DNA of 64,000 nucleotides from Prolixibacteraceae bacterium (lineage in GTDB: Bacteria; Bacteroidota; Bacteroidia; Bacteroidales; Prolixibacteraceae): NCBI GenBank assembly GCA_019459485.1, contig JAIBEZ010000015.1, forward strand, positions 1 through 64,000, in the 5' to 3' direction. The notes beneath the pieces were generated by a model that saw nothing but the letters and a program-made list of their open reading frames with translations, did not search any database and was not told the origin of the DNA. The translations under genes and the position numbers were made by a program. Each line of letters opens with the position of its first letter. The first letter of the stretch is position 1. This document shows positions 36,507 through 45,007 of the stretch, in pieces.

Positions 36507-39500
36507 ATGTTTAACAGGCTTGTCAAATATTTTCTCGAAAACCGGCTGGTTACGTTCTTATTCCTGATTGTTTTTGTCGTCTATGGGGCTGTAACCATGC
36601 CTTTCAATTGGCAAACAGGCGTTTTGCCACGCGATCCGGTTCCTGTCGATGCCATTCCGGATATCGGCGACAACCAGCAAATTGTAGCTACCGAATGGAT
36701 GGGCCGTTCGCCGAAAGACATTCAGGATCAGGTAACTTATCCGCTTACCACAGCACTGCTCGGTATTCCGGGCGTTCAGACCATTCGCAGCACATCCATG
36801 TTCGGGATGTCGTTTATTTACATCATTTTCAAGGATGATGTTGAATTCTATTGGAGTCGTTCGCGTATCCTCGAAAAACTCAGTTCTTTGCCCTCCGGAA
36901 CTTTACCTCAAGGCGCACAGCCAACGCTGGGGCCTGATGCAACGGCGCTCGGACAAATCTATTGGTACACACTTGAAGGCCGGAATCCGGAAACAGGTGA
37001 ACCCAATGGAGGCTGGGATCCGCAGGAGTTACGCACCATTCAGGATTTCTATGTCAAATACGGACTTTCAACCGCCGAAGGGGTTTCTGAAGTAGCATCT
37101 GTTGGCGGTTTCATCAAGGAATACCAGGTCGATCTTAATCCTGAAGCACTTAAAGCATATGGTGTTACTGTGATGGACGTGATGAATACTGTACGCAAAA
37201 GCAACCTCGATATTGGCGCCGAAACCGTCGAACTGAACAATGTGGAATACATCATCCGTGGTTTAGGGTATATCAAGAACCTTGACGACCTTGACGCTTC
37301 AGTGGTGGCGGTTCGCAACAATGTTCCGGTGCGTATAAAGGATGTGGCCCACACTTCTTTTGGCCCGGCTACCAGGCGCGGCGGTCTCGACAAAGCTGGA
37401 GCTGAAGCTGTTGGTGCGGTAGTTGTTGCCCGTTATGGCTCCAATCCAATGGAGGTGATCAACAATGTTAAAGAAAAGATCAGGGAAATTGAAGCTGGAT
37501 TACCGCAAAAAACGTTGCCTGACGGAACAGTTTCAAAGGTGACGATCGTACCATTTTACGATCGTACAGGTCTGATAAAAGAAACAATCGGCACACTCGA
37601 ATCAGCGCTTTCGCACGAAATTCTGATCAGTATCATTGTAATAATCGTACTTGTACTGAACCTGAGGGCTTCGATAATTGTGGCTGGCTTGCTGCCCATC
37701 GGAGTATTGATGACCTTCATTTTAATGCGCTTTTTCGGTGTCGATGCCAACGTGGTAGCCTTGTCGGGTATTGCCATTGCCATCGGCGTGATGGTCGATA
37801 TTGGGATTGTGGATGTGGAAAACATTCTCAGGCATCTGGAAATGCCTGAAAACAAAGGCATTCGAGGCAAAAAACTGATGACGGTCATCTACAATGCAAC
37901 AACCGAAGTTCGTGATGCGGTTGTCACTTCTATTGCCACTACCATCGTTAGTTTTCTCCCAGTATTTGCAATGGAAGCCGCTGAAGGAAAGCTTTTTCAT
38001 CCACTAGCCCTGACCAAAACATTTGCTCTTTTATCGGCATTTATCCTTGGCATTGTGGTATTGCCAACACTGGTGCATATATTCTTCCATGTGCGTTTCG
38101 ATACAAAAAAGATCCGGAAGGTTTGGAATGCTTGCCTTATTGTAGCTGGTGTTTTGATTGTTGTTTTCTGGCAAATCTGGCCTGCACTGGCATTAATTGC
38201 CATTGGTTTGAATAATCTGTCAGACCATCGCTGGCCCGAAAATCGCAGGGAATTTCCCAACTACATCAACATTGCCATTACGGTGCTGGTAGCCGTATTT
38301 TTCCTGTCGGAAGAATGGCTGCCACTGGGTGCGCACAATAGCCTGATTGTAAACTTCTTATTTGTTGCAGGTATCATTACAGTTATTCTTGCTCTTTTAA
38401 TGTCGATGGTTCATTTTTACGAACCCATATTGAGGTGGGGTTTACGAAACAAATGGAAATTTTTGATGCTTCCGGCATTTACTTTGCTTTTCGGAATGCT
38501 GGCCTGGCTGGGAGCCGAAGGTATTTTTGGGTTTGCTGCCAACGGTTTCGAAAAATTGGGTTGGAGCAGTTTCAGGCAAACTTCAGTATGGCAGGGAGCT
38601 TCAAAATCCTTTCCGGGAACCGGCAAAGAATTTATGCCTTCGCTCAACGAGGGTTCCTTCCTGCTGATGCCGACCAGCATGCCACATTCGAGCATCGAAA
38701 AAAACCTTCAGTATGTCGAAACACTCGATAAACGGCTTTCGGCCATTCCTGAAGTTGAGATTGCCGTTGGTAAATGGGGACGTGTCAATTCGGCGCTCGA
38801 CCCGGCACCGGTGCAGATGTTCGAGAATGTGATCAATTATCGTTCGGAGTATATTCTGGATGAAAATGGACATCGGATGCGTTTTAAAGTAGATCGTGAT
38901 GACAACTATATTTTTAGGAGTGGCAATAAGTATCATCCTGAAAAAGAGACATTCAGGGTAATTTCTGCCGATAGCCTGATACCCGATTCAAATGGCGAAT
39001 ATTTTCGTCAATGGCGGCCTCAGATTAAAAATCCGAATGACATCTGGAACGAAATCGTGAAAGTGACCAATATCCCAGGATTGACTTCCGCACCTAAGTT
39101 ACAGCCTATCGAAGCCCGCCTGGTGATGCTTTCCACAGGAATGCGGGCACCAATGGGATTGAAAGTGTATGGCCCCGATTTGGCAAGCATTGAAGAAGCC
39201 GGTTTGCAATTTGAACAGGCTTTAAAGGAAGTTCCGTCGGTAAAAGCTACCTCGGTTTTCTATGATCGTGCTGTGGGCGCACCTTACATTGAGATTAAAC
39301 TTAAACGCGAAGAAATGGCCCGTTATGGAATGAGCGTCAGCGATGTGCAGGAAATTCTGGCAGTAGCTGTAGGCGGCATGTCGCTGAGCAATTCGGTGGA
39401 AGGACGCGAACGTTTCCCGATACGTGCGCGTTACGCCCGAGAACTGCGTGACAACCCTGAAGATTTGAAACGCATCCTTATTCCGGCAATGAACGGCGTT

Positions 39501-40361
39501 CAAATTCCATTGGGCGAAATTGCCGATCTTGATTATACGCGTGGCGCACAAATGATCCGTAGTGAAAATACATTTCTGGTTGGCTATGTCATTTTCGACA
39601 AGCTGGAAGGCAAAGCCGAGGTAGATGTGGTAGAAGAAGCCTCCAAAATTTTACAGCAAAAAACAGCTTCCGGAGAGTTAAAATTAAAGGCGGGTGTATC
39701 TTACAAATTCGCTGGGAATTACGAACAGCAAATGCGCGCCACGAAGCGGCTGTCCATTGTAATTCCGATCAGCCTGCTCCTCATATTGCTTTTGTTGTAT
39801 TTCCAGTTTAAAACGGTAACAGCCTCATTTATTCATTTTTCAGGTGTTTTTGTAGCCTTTGCCGGTGGATTTATCATGCTGTGGCTATACGGTCAGGGTT
39901 GGTTCATGAACTTCGATATTGCCGGAATTAACCTCCGCGACATGTTCCAGATGCACACCATTAATCTGAGTGTTGCGGTGTGGGTCGGTTTCATTGCCTT
40001 GTTTGGGATCGCCACCAACGATGGGGTAATTATGGGGACATATATTCATCAGGTTTTTGAACAGCGGCATCCATCAACTGTACACCAAGTCCGTGAAGCA
40101 GTGGTCGCCGCCGGGCTGAAACGGGTACGCCCAGCCATGATGACTACCGCAGTTGCAGTTATTGCGCTTTTGCCTGTGCTTACTTCAACCGGAAAAGGAG
40201 CCGACATCATGATTCCGATGGCCATTCCAACTTTCGGCGGAATGATTATCCAGGTGATGACCGTTTTTGTAGTTCCCCTGTTTCAATCGATGTGGCGCGA
40301 GAATGCAGTGAAAAAAGGAAATACCTACTTAGACACAAAAAATAACCACATAGGCACATAG
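36507..40361 (+). CDS. cusA: CusA/CzcA-type heavy-metal RND efflux permease
   Basis: Proton-driven inner-membrane pump of the heavy-metal efflux RND group, taking Cu(I)/Ag(I) or divalent ions from periplasm to outside through the TolC- and CusB-like partners encoded downstream. Recognisable parts: N-terminal helix, VDAIPDIGDNQ, LRASIIVAGLLPIGVLMTF, the proton-relay helix GIAIAIGVMVDIGIVDVEN, and the C-terminal half with FGIATNDGVIMGTY. With 1284 aa it is longer than E. coli CusA (about 1050): roughly 110 extra residues with three or four hydrophobic helices lie between helices 6 and 7 (about residues 535-650). The last nine codons lie inside an intergenic palindromic repeat. ATG 36507 is chosen over an upstream frame extension inside a repeat. 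Confidence 0.9.
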   Translation: MFNRLVKYFLENRLVTFLFLIVFVVYGAVTMPFNWQTGVLPRDPVPVDAIPDIGDNQQIVATEWMGRSPKDIQDQVTYPLTTALLGIPGVQTIRSTSMFGMSFIYIIFKDDVEFYWSRSRILEKLSSLPSGTLPQGAQPTLGPDATALGQIYWYTLEGRNPETGEPNGGWDPQELRTIQDFYVKYGLSTAEGVSEVASVGGFIKEYQVDLNPEALKAYGVTVMDVMNTVRKSNLDIGAETVELNNVEYIIRGLGYIKNLDDLDASVVAVRNNVPVRIKDVAHTSFGPATRRGGLDKAGAEAVGAVVVARYGSNPMEVINNVKEKIREIEAGLPQKTLPDGTVSKVTIVPFYDRTGLIKETIGTLESALSHEILISIIVIIVLVLNLRASIIVAGLLPIGVLMTFILMRFFGVDANVVALSGIAIAIGVMVDIGIVDVENILRHLEMPENKGIRGKKLMTVIYNATTEVRDAVVTSIATTIVSFLPVFAMEAAEGKLFHPLALTKTFALLSAFILGIVVLPTLVHIFFHVRFDTKKIRKVWNACLIVAGVLIVVFWQIWPALALIAIGLNNLSDHRWPENRREFPNYINIAITVLVAVFFLSEEWLPLGAHNSLIVNFLFVAGIITVILALLMSMVHFYEPILRWGLRNKWKFLMLPAFTLLFGMLAWLGAEGIFGFAANGFEKLGWSSFRQTSVWQGASKSFPGTGKEFMPSLNEGSFLLMPTSMPHSSIEKNLQYVETLDKRLSAIPEVEIAVGKWGRVNSALDPAPVQMFENVINYRSEYILDENGHRMRFKVDRDDNYIFRSGNKYHPEKETFRVISADSLIPDSNGEYFRQWRPQIKNPNDIWNEIVKVTNIPGLTSAPKLQPIEARLVMLSTGMRAPMGLKVYGPDLASIEEAGLQFEQALKEVPSVKATSVFYDRAVGAPYIEIKLKREEMARYGMSVSDVQEILAVAVGGMSLSNSVEGRERFPIRARYARELRDNPEDLKRILIPAMNGVQIPLGEIADLDYTRGAQMIRSENTFLVGYVIFDKLEGKAEVDVVEEASKILQQKTASGELKLKAGVSYKFAGNYEQQMRATKRLSIVIPISLLLILLLLYFQFKTVTASFIHFSGVFVAFAGGFIMLWLYGQGWFMNFDIAGINLRDMFQMHTINLSVAVWVGFIALFGIATNDGVIMGTYIHQVFEQRHPSTVHQVREAVVAAGLKRVRPAMMTTAVAVIALLPVLTSTGKGADIMIPMAIPTFGGMIIQVMTVFVVPLFQSMWRENAVKKGNTYLDTKNNHIGT

Positions 40362-40399
40362 AACACATAGTTTTTATTTTTCAATGTGTCTATGTGGTT
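40344..40399 (+). repeat. Palindromic repeat overlapping the 3' end of the CusA-like gene
   Basis: AACCACATAG (40344-40353) pairs with CTATGTGGTT (40390-40399), and the stem continues after one mismatch with CACAT/ATGTG. The left arm supplies the last codons and stop of the pump gene (NNHIGT then TAG), so the repeat appears to have inserted into, or rewritten, the gene's end. It could act as an mRNA stem between the pump and outer-membrane genes. Confidence 0.7.
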
Positions 40400-40413
40400 T
40401 TAAAATATAACAG

Positions 40414-41817
40414 ATGAATAAACTAATAATATTTACCGGCATACTTTTACTCAGCTTATCTTCATATTCTCAGGATTCGCTGATGGTTTATCTGGAGATT
40501 GCGGCCAAAAACAACCCGTCCGTCCAGCAAAAATTTACAGAATATCAGGCCGCACTTCAAAAAGTGCCACAGGTAGGCAGTTTACCCGATCCTGAATTAA
40601 GCCTGGGCATATTTCTTAGTCCGATGGAATTGGTTGGTGGCAACCAGGTGGCCGATATCCGCCTGATGCAAATGCTTCCATGGTTTGGTGTACTGAAAAA
40701 TGCCAAAGATGAGATGGGACTAATGGCAAAAGCCAAATTCGAATCGTTCCGTGACACTAAATTGCAGGTATTCTTCGATTTGCAGCAAACCTGGTACGAA
40801 CTGTATAAAACACAGCAAGCCATTCAGATTTCAGAAAAGAATCTCAAGCTTCTGCGCACATTGGAGAGACTTTCTCTGGTTAAATTTAAAGTTGCTTCAT
40901 CCGGCAGAAACAGTGCTTCGTCTTCAGGTGGAGCAATGCCATCAGAAACTGCGACTTCGGGCGCTTCTGGAATGCAAGCGATGGGTGGAGCTTCTGGAGG
41001 TAATTCAGGAAATGCCTCAGTTAGCACCTCGCCATCCATGCCAAGCAGTCCGATGGCAACCTCAGGAAGTTCGGGTTTGGCTGATTTATATCGCATTCAG
41101 ATGGAAATTGGTGAACTTGAAAACAACATTACTTTGCTGAAAGACCAACAGAACACGATTGTCGCAAGATTCAATGGTTACTTGAACAGACCGATGCAAT
41201 CAGCAGTTTCATTGCCTGATACGCTAAAACAGGATACATTGAATATCCCACTATTGGCCGTTTCCGACAGTATGCTCGTCAACCATCCGATGTTGGGAAT
41301 GCTGAAATTCGAAGGGCAATCGTTCGAGGCACGCAAACAAATGGTCTCACGAATGAGTTACCCGATGGTTGGTCTGGGTTTGAATTATTCGCTAATCAAC
41401 AAAAATCCGATGTCAACTTCAGAAATGAATGGTGGCGACATGGTTATGCCGATGGTGACAGTTACTTTGCCCATTTACCGGAAGAAGTACAAAGCCATGC
41501 AGGACGAAGCCGACCTGATGAAAACTGCGACTAAACAAGGATTTCAGGCAACGGCTAATTCGTTGCAAACCGAATATTACGAAGCCATACAAAATTATCA
41601 GGATGCGGATCGCAGAATCTCACTTTATTCAAGGCAAAATCAATTGGCCAATCAGTCATTGAACATCCTGATGAAAAGCTTTTCTGCTTCCGGGGCAGGA
41701 TTGACCGATCTTCTTCGTATCCGTCAGCAAACGCTCGACTACGAGCTGAAACAGGTGGAAGCAGTGGCTGACTTTAACACAGCAACAGCCAAACTAAAAC
41801 GTTTAATGGCTTATTAA
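40414..41817 (+). CDS. TolC-like outer-membrane efflux protein with Met-rich insert
   Basis: Outer-membrane channel of the tripartite metal pump (OEP family). Signal peptide to about residue 19, then the paired helical repeats of the family (AAKNNPSVQQKFTEYQAAL and, near the end, QADRRISLYSRQNQLA-type segments). Between two helices, about residues 164-223 form a Ser/Gly/Met-rich low-complexity insert (for example GMQAMGGASGG and SMPSSPMATSG). Met clusters are common Cu(I)/Ag(I) ligands, so the insert may hold metal at the periplasmic side; this is inference. It lies between cusA- and cusB-like genes. Confidence 0.87.
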   Translation: MNKLIIFTGILLLSLSSYSQDSLMVYLEIAAKNNPSVQQKFTEYQAALQKVPQVGSLPDPELSLGIFLSPMELVGGNQVADIRLMQMLPWFGVLKNAKDEMGLMAKAKFESFRDTKLQVFFDLQQTWYELYKTQQAIQISEKNLKLLRTLERLSLVKFKVASSGRNSASSSGGAMPSETATSGASGMQAMGGASGGNSGNASVSTSPSMPSSPMATSGSSGLADLYRIQMEIGELENNITLLKDQQNTIVARFNGYLNRPMQSAVSLPDTLKQDTLNIPLLAVSDSMLVNHPMLGMLKFEGQSFEARKQMVSRMSYPMVGLGLNYSLINKNPMSTSEMNGGDMVMPMVTVTLPIYRKKYKAMQDEADLMKTATKQGFQATANSLQTEYYEAIQNYQDADRRISLYSRQNQLANQSLNILMKSFSASGAGLTDLLRIRQQTLDYELKQVEAVADFNTATAKLKRLMAY

Positions 41818-41840
41818 AAACTACAGTAAATTAAGTAATT

Positions 41841-43403
41841 ATGAAAAATATATTTTCAAACCAATTTACCCGATACGGGTTATTCGCTGTTATTGGATTG
41901 TTTATCGGATGGGCGGTTTTTCATTCGCCTGAAAAAGCTGAGGAAAAGCACAATCATTCCGAAGAGGAAGCAAAATCCGAAATATGGACCTGTTCCATGC
42001 ACCCGCAAATACGGATGGATAAACCCGGAAAATGCCCGATTTGCGCGATGGATCTGATTACAGTCAATCAGAGTGGAGATGTGTCAGTTGATCCTTCGGC
42101 CATACACTTTACCAAAGAAGCCGCACAGCTCGCCAATGTGCTTACTTCGGTAGTTTCGAGCCAAAAGCCGGTAAAAGAAGTGCGGCTGTACGGAAAAGTG
42201 CAAGCCGACGAACGTTTGCTGCAAAGCCAGGTTGCCTATATTTCCGGACGCATCGAAAAATTGCTGGTCAACTTTACCGGAGAGACAGTTCGGAAAGGCC
42301 AGACACTGGCGGTTATCTATTCGCCTGAACTGGTTACCGCCCAGCAGGAATTACTGGAAGCGGCAAAAACCAAACAGCAAGAACCCGAAATTTACGAAGC
42401 GTCCAAAGAAAAACTACGTCAATGGAAACTAACAGATAAGCAAATCTCGGAAATCGAAAATTCGGGTAAAGTGCAGGCCAACATGGAAGTGGAATCTACT
42501 GCCAGCGGCATTGTTACAGCCAGGCGCGTAAACAACGGCGACTATGTCAGTCAGGGTTCTGTGCTGTACGAAGTCTCCGACCTCTCGCGCGTTTGGGTGC
42601 TATTCGACGCGTACGAAAGCGATCTTCCATTCCTGAAAAAGGGCGACAAGGTGGAATTCACGATCCAGGCATTGCCGGGCTCCAGCTACTCCGGAAATAT
42701 AATTTTTATCGACCCCATGATTGATCCGGTGAACCGCGTGGCCAAAGTTCGTGTTGAAATCAGCAATTCGGGCGGCAAGCTAAAGCCTGAAATGTTTGCA
42801 ACCGGCTCGGTAAAATCGAACCTCGATGAATACAATGACATGCTGGTTATTCCGCGCTCGGCTGTATTGTGGACTGGCAAACGCTCCATCGTGTATGTGA
42901 AGCAGCCCGGCAACGACCCGATTTTCAAAATGAGGGAAATAGGAATAGGCCCCATGCTGGGGAACAGTTATGTGGTAACAGATGGATTATCTGAAGGCGA
43001 GGAAATTGTTACTGAAGGAACATTCAGCGTTGATGCTGCTGCTCAATTGGAAGGCAAACCCAGCATGATGAACTCTATATCAGATACTCAGGGGCTGACT
43101 TCAAGTCAAACACTGAGCAAAACAACTCAAAGTGAAAACCTCACTAAACTACAGGTGAAGGTTTCGGGCAATTGCGACATGTGCAAAAACCGGATTGAAA
43201 CTGCCGCGAAATCGGTTTCCGGAGTAGTTTCTGCCGAATGGAATCCCGCAGATAAGCTGCTACGTTTACAGATTGATGCCACCAAAACCAATTCGGACAC
43301 GGTACAGAAAACAATAGCAAAAGCTGGTCACGACACCGAAAAACACAAAGCTCCGGACAATATTTATAAGGAACTTCCGGAGTGTTGCCTATACCGGAAA
43401 TAG
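41841..43403 (+). CDS. CusB-like membrane fusion protein fused to an HMA-CC domain
   Basis: Periplasmic adaptor of the RND pump. An N-terminal membrane anchor and His-rich stretch (KHNHSEEE) precede a heavy-metal-binding domain TCSMHPQIRMDKPGKCPICAMDL (given here as TCSMHP ... CPICAMDL, about residues 50-70). The barrel-sandwich and beta-barrel adaptor domains follow (about 95-400). The C-terminal ~80 residues are an added HMA domain (GNCDMCKNRIETAAK) with the CC-x-Y tail ending ECCLYRK. This fusion would keep a metal carrier attached to the pump. It is 23 nt after the TolC-like gene. Confidence 0.88.
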   Translation: MKNIFSNQFTRYGLFAVIGLFIGWAVFHSPEKAEEKHNHSEEEAKSEIWTCSMHPQIRMDKPGKCPICAMDLITVNQSGDVSVDPSAIHFTKEAAQLANVLTSVVSSQKPVKEVRLYGKVQADERLLQSQVAYISGRIEKLLVNFTGETVRKGQTLAVIYSPELVTAQQELLEAAKTKQQEPEIYEASKEKLRQWKLTDKQISEIENSGKVQANMEVESTASGIVTARRVNNGDYVSQGSVLYEVSDLSRVWVLFDAYESDLPFLKKGDKVEFTIQALPGSSYSGNIIFIDPMIDPVNRVAKVRVEISNSGGKLKPEMFATGSVKSNLDEYNDMLVIPRSAVLWTGKRSIVYVKQPGNDPIFKMREIGIGPMLGNSYVVTDGLSEGEEIVTEGTFSVDAAAQLEGKPSMMNSISDTQGLTSSQTLSKTTQSENLTKLQVKVSGNCDMCKNRIETAAKSVSGVVSAEWNPADKLLRLQIDATKTNSDTVQKTIAKAGHDTEKHKAPDNIYKELPECCLYRK

Positions 43404-43561
43404 CAATAAACGTTCTTATTCAAGGTCATACACCAAACAGGCTGTATTCTAAAATGTGAGATTCATGTAATTTATTCACGAAATTGTGTAAAGCTTTTAG
43501 TTTTCATGGTGGTCATATTTGTATGCTGATAAATTGAATGTTTAATCTTAAAACAGAAATC

Positions 43562-43702
43562 ATGAAACCAATTGATTTTTTATTCAATGGACTTGGAAAC
43601 AATGTAGTAAGCGATCAAATGGATTCTCACCATAGCGTGAGCAAAGGCAAGCATCCTGAAGCTAGCTTACAACAGGCGAACTACAATGTAATTAATCTCT
43701 AA
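43562..43702 (+). CDS. Small ORF of 46 aa in the metal locus
   Basis: ATG 43562 to TAA 43702 encodes a polar peptide with a central HHSVSKGKHPEASLQQ stretch. No domain is recognised. It starts after a 158-nt gap holding a near-match to the -7 element (CATATTTG, 43514-43521, one mismatch) and precedes the HMA gene by about 95 nt. It may be a small metal-locus protein or a leader ORF, or it may be chance. Confidence 0.4.
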   Translation: MKPIDFLFNGLGNNVVSDQMDSHHSVSKGKHPEASLQQANYNVINL

Positions 43703-43797
43703 TGCTTTATAATTAAAGAGCAACGAACGTCATTCACAAAGTGTATTTGACGAATTATCGGGATCGAAAGGTCCAATTAAATTATCACATTGTAAAA

Positions 43798-44187
43798 ATG
43801 AATAAAATGAAAACTAGAATTTTAAGTATTGTTACCCTGTTTATGTTTGGAGTAATGGCAGTTTCTGCCTCAAATAAAACAGAAAATTTCAAAGTTTATG
43901 GAAACTGCGAAATGTGTAAAGCGCGAATCGAAAAAGCGGCTAAGTCGGTTGATGGCGTATCAGTTGCTGACTGGAATGCAGAAACCAAAATGATTGCACT
44001 GACTTTTGATGATTCAAAAACAGACGTGAATAAAGTTCAGCAAGCCATTGCAAAAGTTGGTCACGATACCGACATGCACAAAGCTACTGATGAAGCTTAC
44101 AACAAAATAGCAGATTGTTGCAAGTACGAAAGAGTAAAAACTGAAACTAAAAAAGTTGAAAAACTGAAAGTGGAACCCCTGAAATAA
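43798..44187 (+). CDS. Periplasmic HMA-domain protein with CC-x-Y tail (second copy)
   Basis: Signal peptide (to about VSA), then an HMA domain with GNCEMCKARIEKAAK and a tail containing KVGHDTDMHKATDEAY and DCCKYE, followed by a Lys/Glu/Val-rich extension. It is a paralogue of the gene at 36045 and of the C-terminus of the CusB-like protein. ATG 43798 (or 43807) gives a normal signal; the upstream in-frame start at 43741 does not. It is followed by a strong terminator and two decayed tail copies. Confidence 0.85.
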   Translation: MNKMKTRILSIVTLFMFGVMAVSASNKTENFKVYGNCEMCKARIEKAAKSVDGVSVADWNAETKMIALTFDDSKTDVNKVQQAIAKVGHDTDMHKATDEAYNKIADCCKYERVKTETKKVEKLKVEPLK

Positions 44188-44219
44188 GGAAAATCAGGTT
44201 GAGAATAATTTTTATTCTA

Positions 44220-44258
44220 CAGATCCGGTGATTTGAAATCATCGGATCTGTTTGTTTT
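44220..44258 (+). terminator. Terminator after the second HMA gene
   Basis: CAGATCCGGTGATTT (44220-44234) pairs with AAATCATCGGATCTG (44236-44250), 15 bp with one G-U pair, followed by TTTGTTTT. Confidence 0.75.
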
Positions 44259-44264
44259 AGCCCA

Positions 44265-44344
44265 AGACATAAACTGGAAAGATTCGAAGCTCCTGACAAT
44301 GTTTACAGCAGACTTCAGGGATGTTTTGTTTATACCAAAATAAA
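44265..44344 (+). pseudogene. Decayed HMA-CC tail fragment, copy 1
   Basis: Reading from 44265 gives RHKLERFEAPDNVYSRLQ, then GCFVYTK and a stop two codons later. This aligns residue by residue with the tail of the CusB-like protein (GHDTEKHKAPDNIYKEL, then PECCLYRK); one of the two Cys is lost and no HMA core precedes it. It is best read as the remnant of a partial duplication. Confidence 0.6.
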
Positions 44345-44367
44345 GCCTCATAAAATTCTGCGGGCTG

Positions 44368-44463
44368 ATGAACAAATCTATCGGGCCTGTTTGTTTAAAT
44401 GCCGGAACTTACTCCGAAAACTTTAAAGCTCCTGATGATGTTTATAGTGAGCTTCGGGAATAA
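44368..44463 (+). pseudogene. Decayed HMA-CC tail fragment, copy 2
   Basis: A 31-codon frame whose C-terminal part reads AGTYSENFKAPDDVYSELRE before the stop. It aligns with AGHDTEKHKAPDNIYKELPE of the CusB-like tail at 12 of 20 positions by eye, then ends where the CC motif should be. The HMA core is missing. Remnant rather than a working gene. Confidence 0.6.
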
Positions 44464-44553
44464 TGGTCGTAACGTAAATAATATATTCCTGAAACATAAA
44501 CTTTCTTCGTTTAAATCGTAAAAGAGAATTCACCATTTAAAACTCATAAAAAA

Positions 44554-44970
44554 ATGAAGTACTACATCAGTAAAAAAATAGACGCCACCTTCGAGCAGGC
44601 TATTGATCGGGTCAAAGAATCGTTGATGAACGAAGGCTTTGGCGTATTGTCCGAAATTAACATACACGATAAACTGAAAGAAAAACTGGATGTTAATTTT
44701 AGAAGATATACCATTCTTGGCGCATGTAATCCGGCGTACGCCTACAAAGCGCTTCAAAATGAAGACAAGGTTGGCACCATGCTCCCTTGTAATGTAATCG
44801 TACAGGAACTGAAGAAAAATGAAATTGAAGTAGCTGCCATTGATCCGGTTGCATCGATGATGGCTGTTGACAACCCCAAACTGGCCAAACTTGCCGGTGA
44901 AATCAAAGTAAAACTCGAACGGGTTATCGAAACCTTGCATACCGGAGTTGAATCGTTCGGATTGGTTTAA
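44554..44970 (+). CDS. DUF302 domain protein
   Basis: A 138-aa cytoplasmic protein matching DUF302 (YYISKKIDATFEQAIDRVKESL start, RYTILGACNPAYAYKAL core, MLPCNVIV). Function is unknown; members often lie beside metal and redox genes. The single CNP and MLPC cysteines might bind metal or thiol. It starts a four-gene run on the plus strand that continues through the AraC regulator. Confidence 0.85.
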   Translation: MKYYISKKIDATFEQAIDRVKESLMNEGFGVLSEINIHDKLKEKLDVNFRRYTILGACNPAYAYKALQNEDKVGTMLPCNVIVQELKKNEIEVAAIDPVASMMAVDNPKLAKLAGEIKVKLERVIETLHTGVESFGLV

Positions 44971-45007
44971 TTTCAGCAATGGAATGAGACTTTAACAAAA
45001 AAAAGCA

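Larger units (their letters stand above)
44188..44553. other. Gene-free stretch between the HMA and DUF302 genes
   Basis: This 366-bp gap holds the terminator at 44220, the two decayed HMA-tail fragments, and a CGTAAC sequence (44468-44473) that also occurs in the dyad upstream of the copA-like gene. No intact gene or convincing TAnnTTTG promoter for the DUF302 gene was found. Confidence 0.6.

Noticed and set aside
40824-41096. Antisense ORF opposite the Met-rich insert
   Set aside because: It is a shadow frame created by the low-complexity Ser/Gly/Met coding sequence, with no promoter or domain.
44530-44979. 149-aa minus-strand ORF opposite DUF302
   Set aside because: It is fully antisense to a recognised DUF302 gene and shows no domain or signal of its own.
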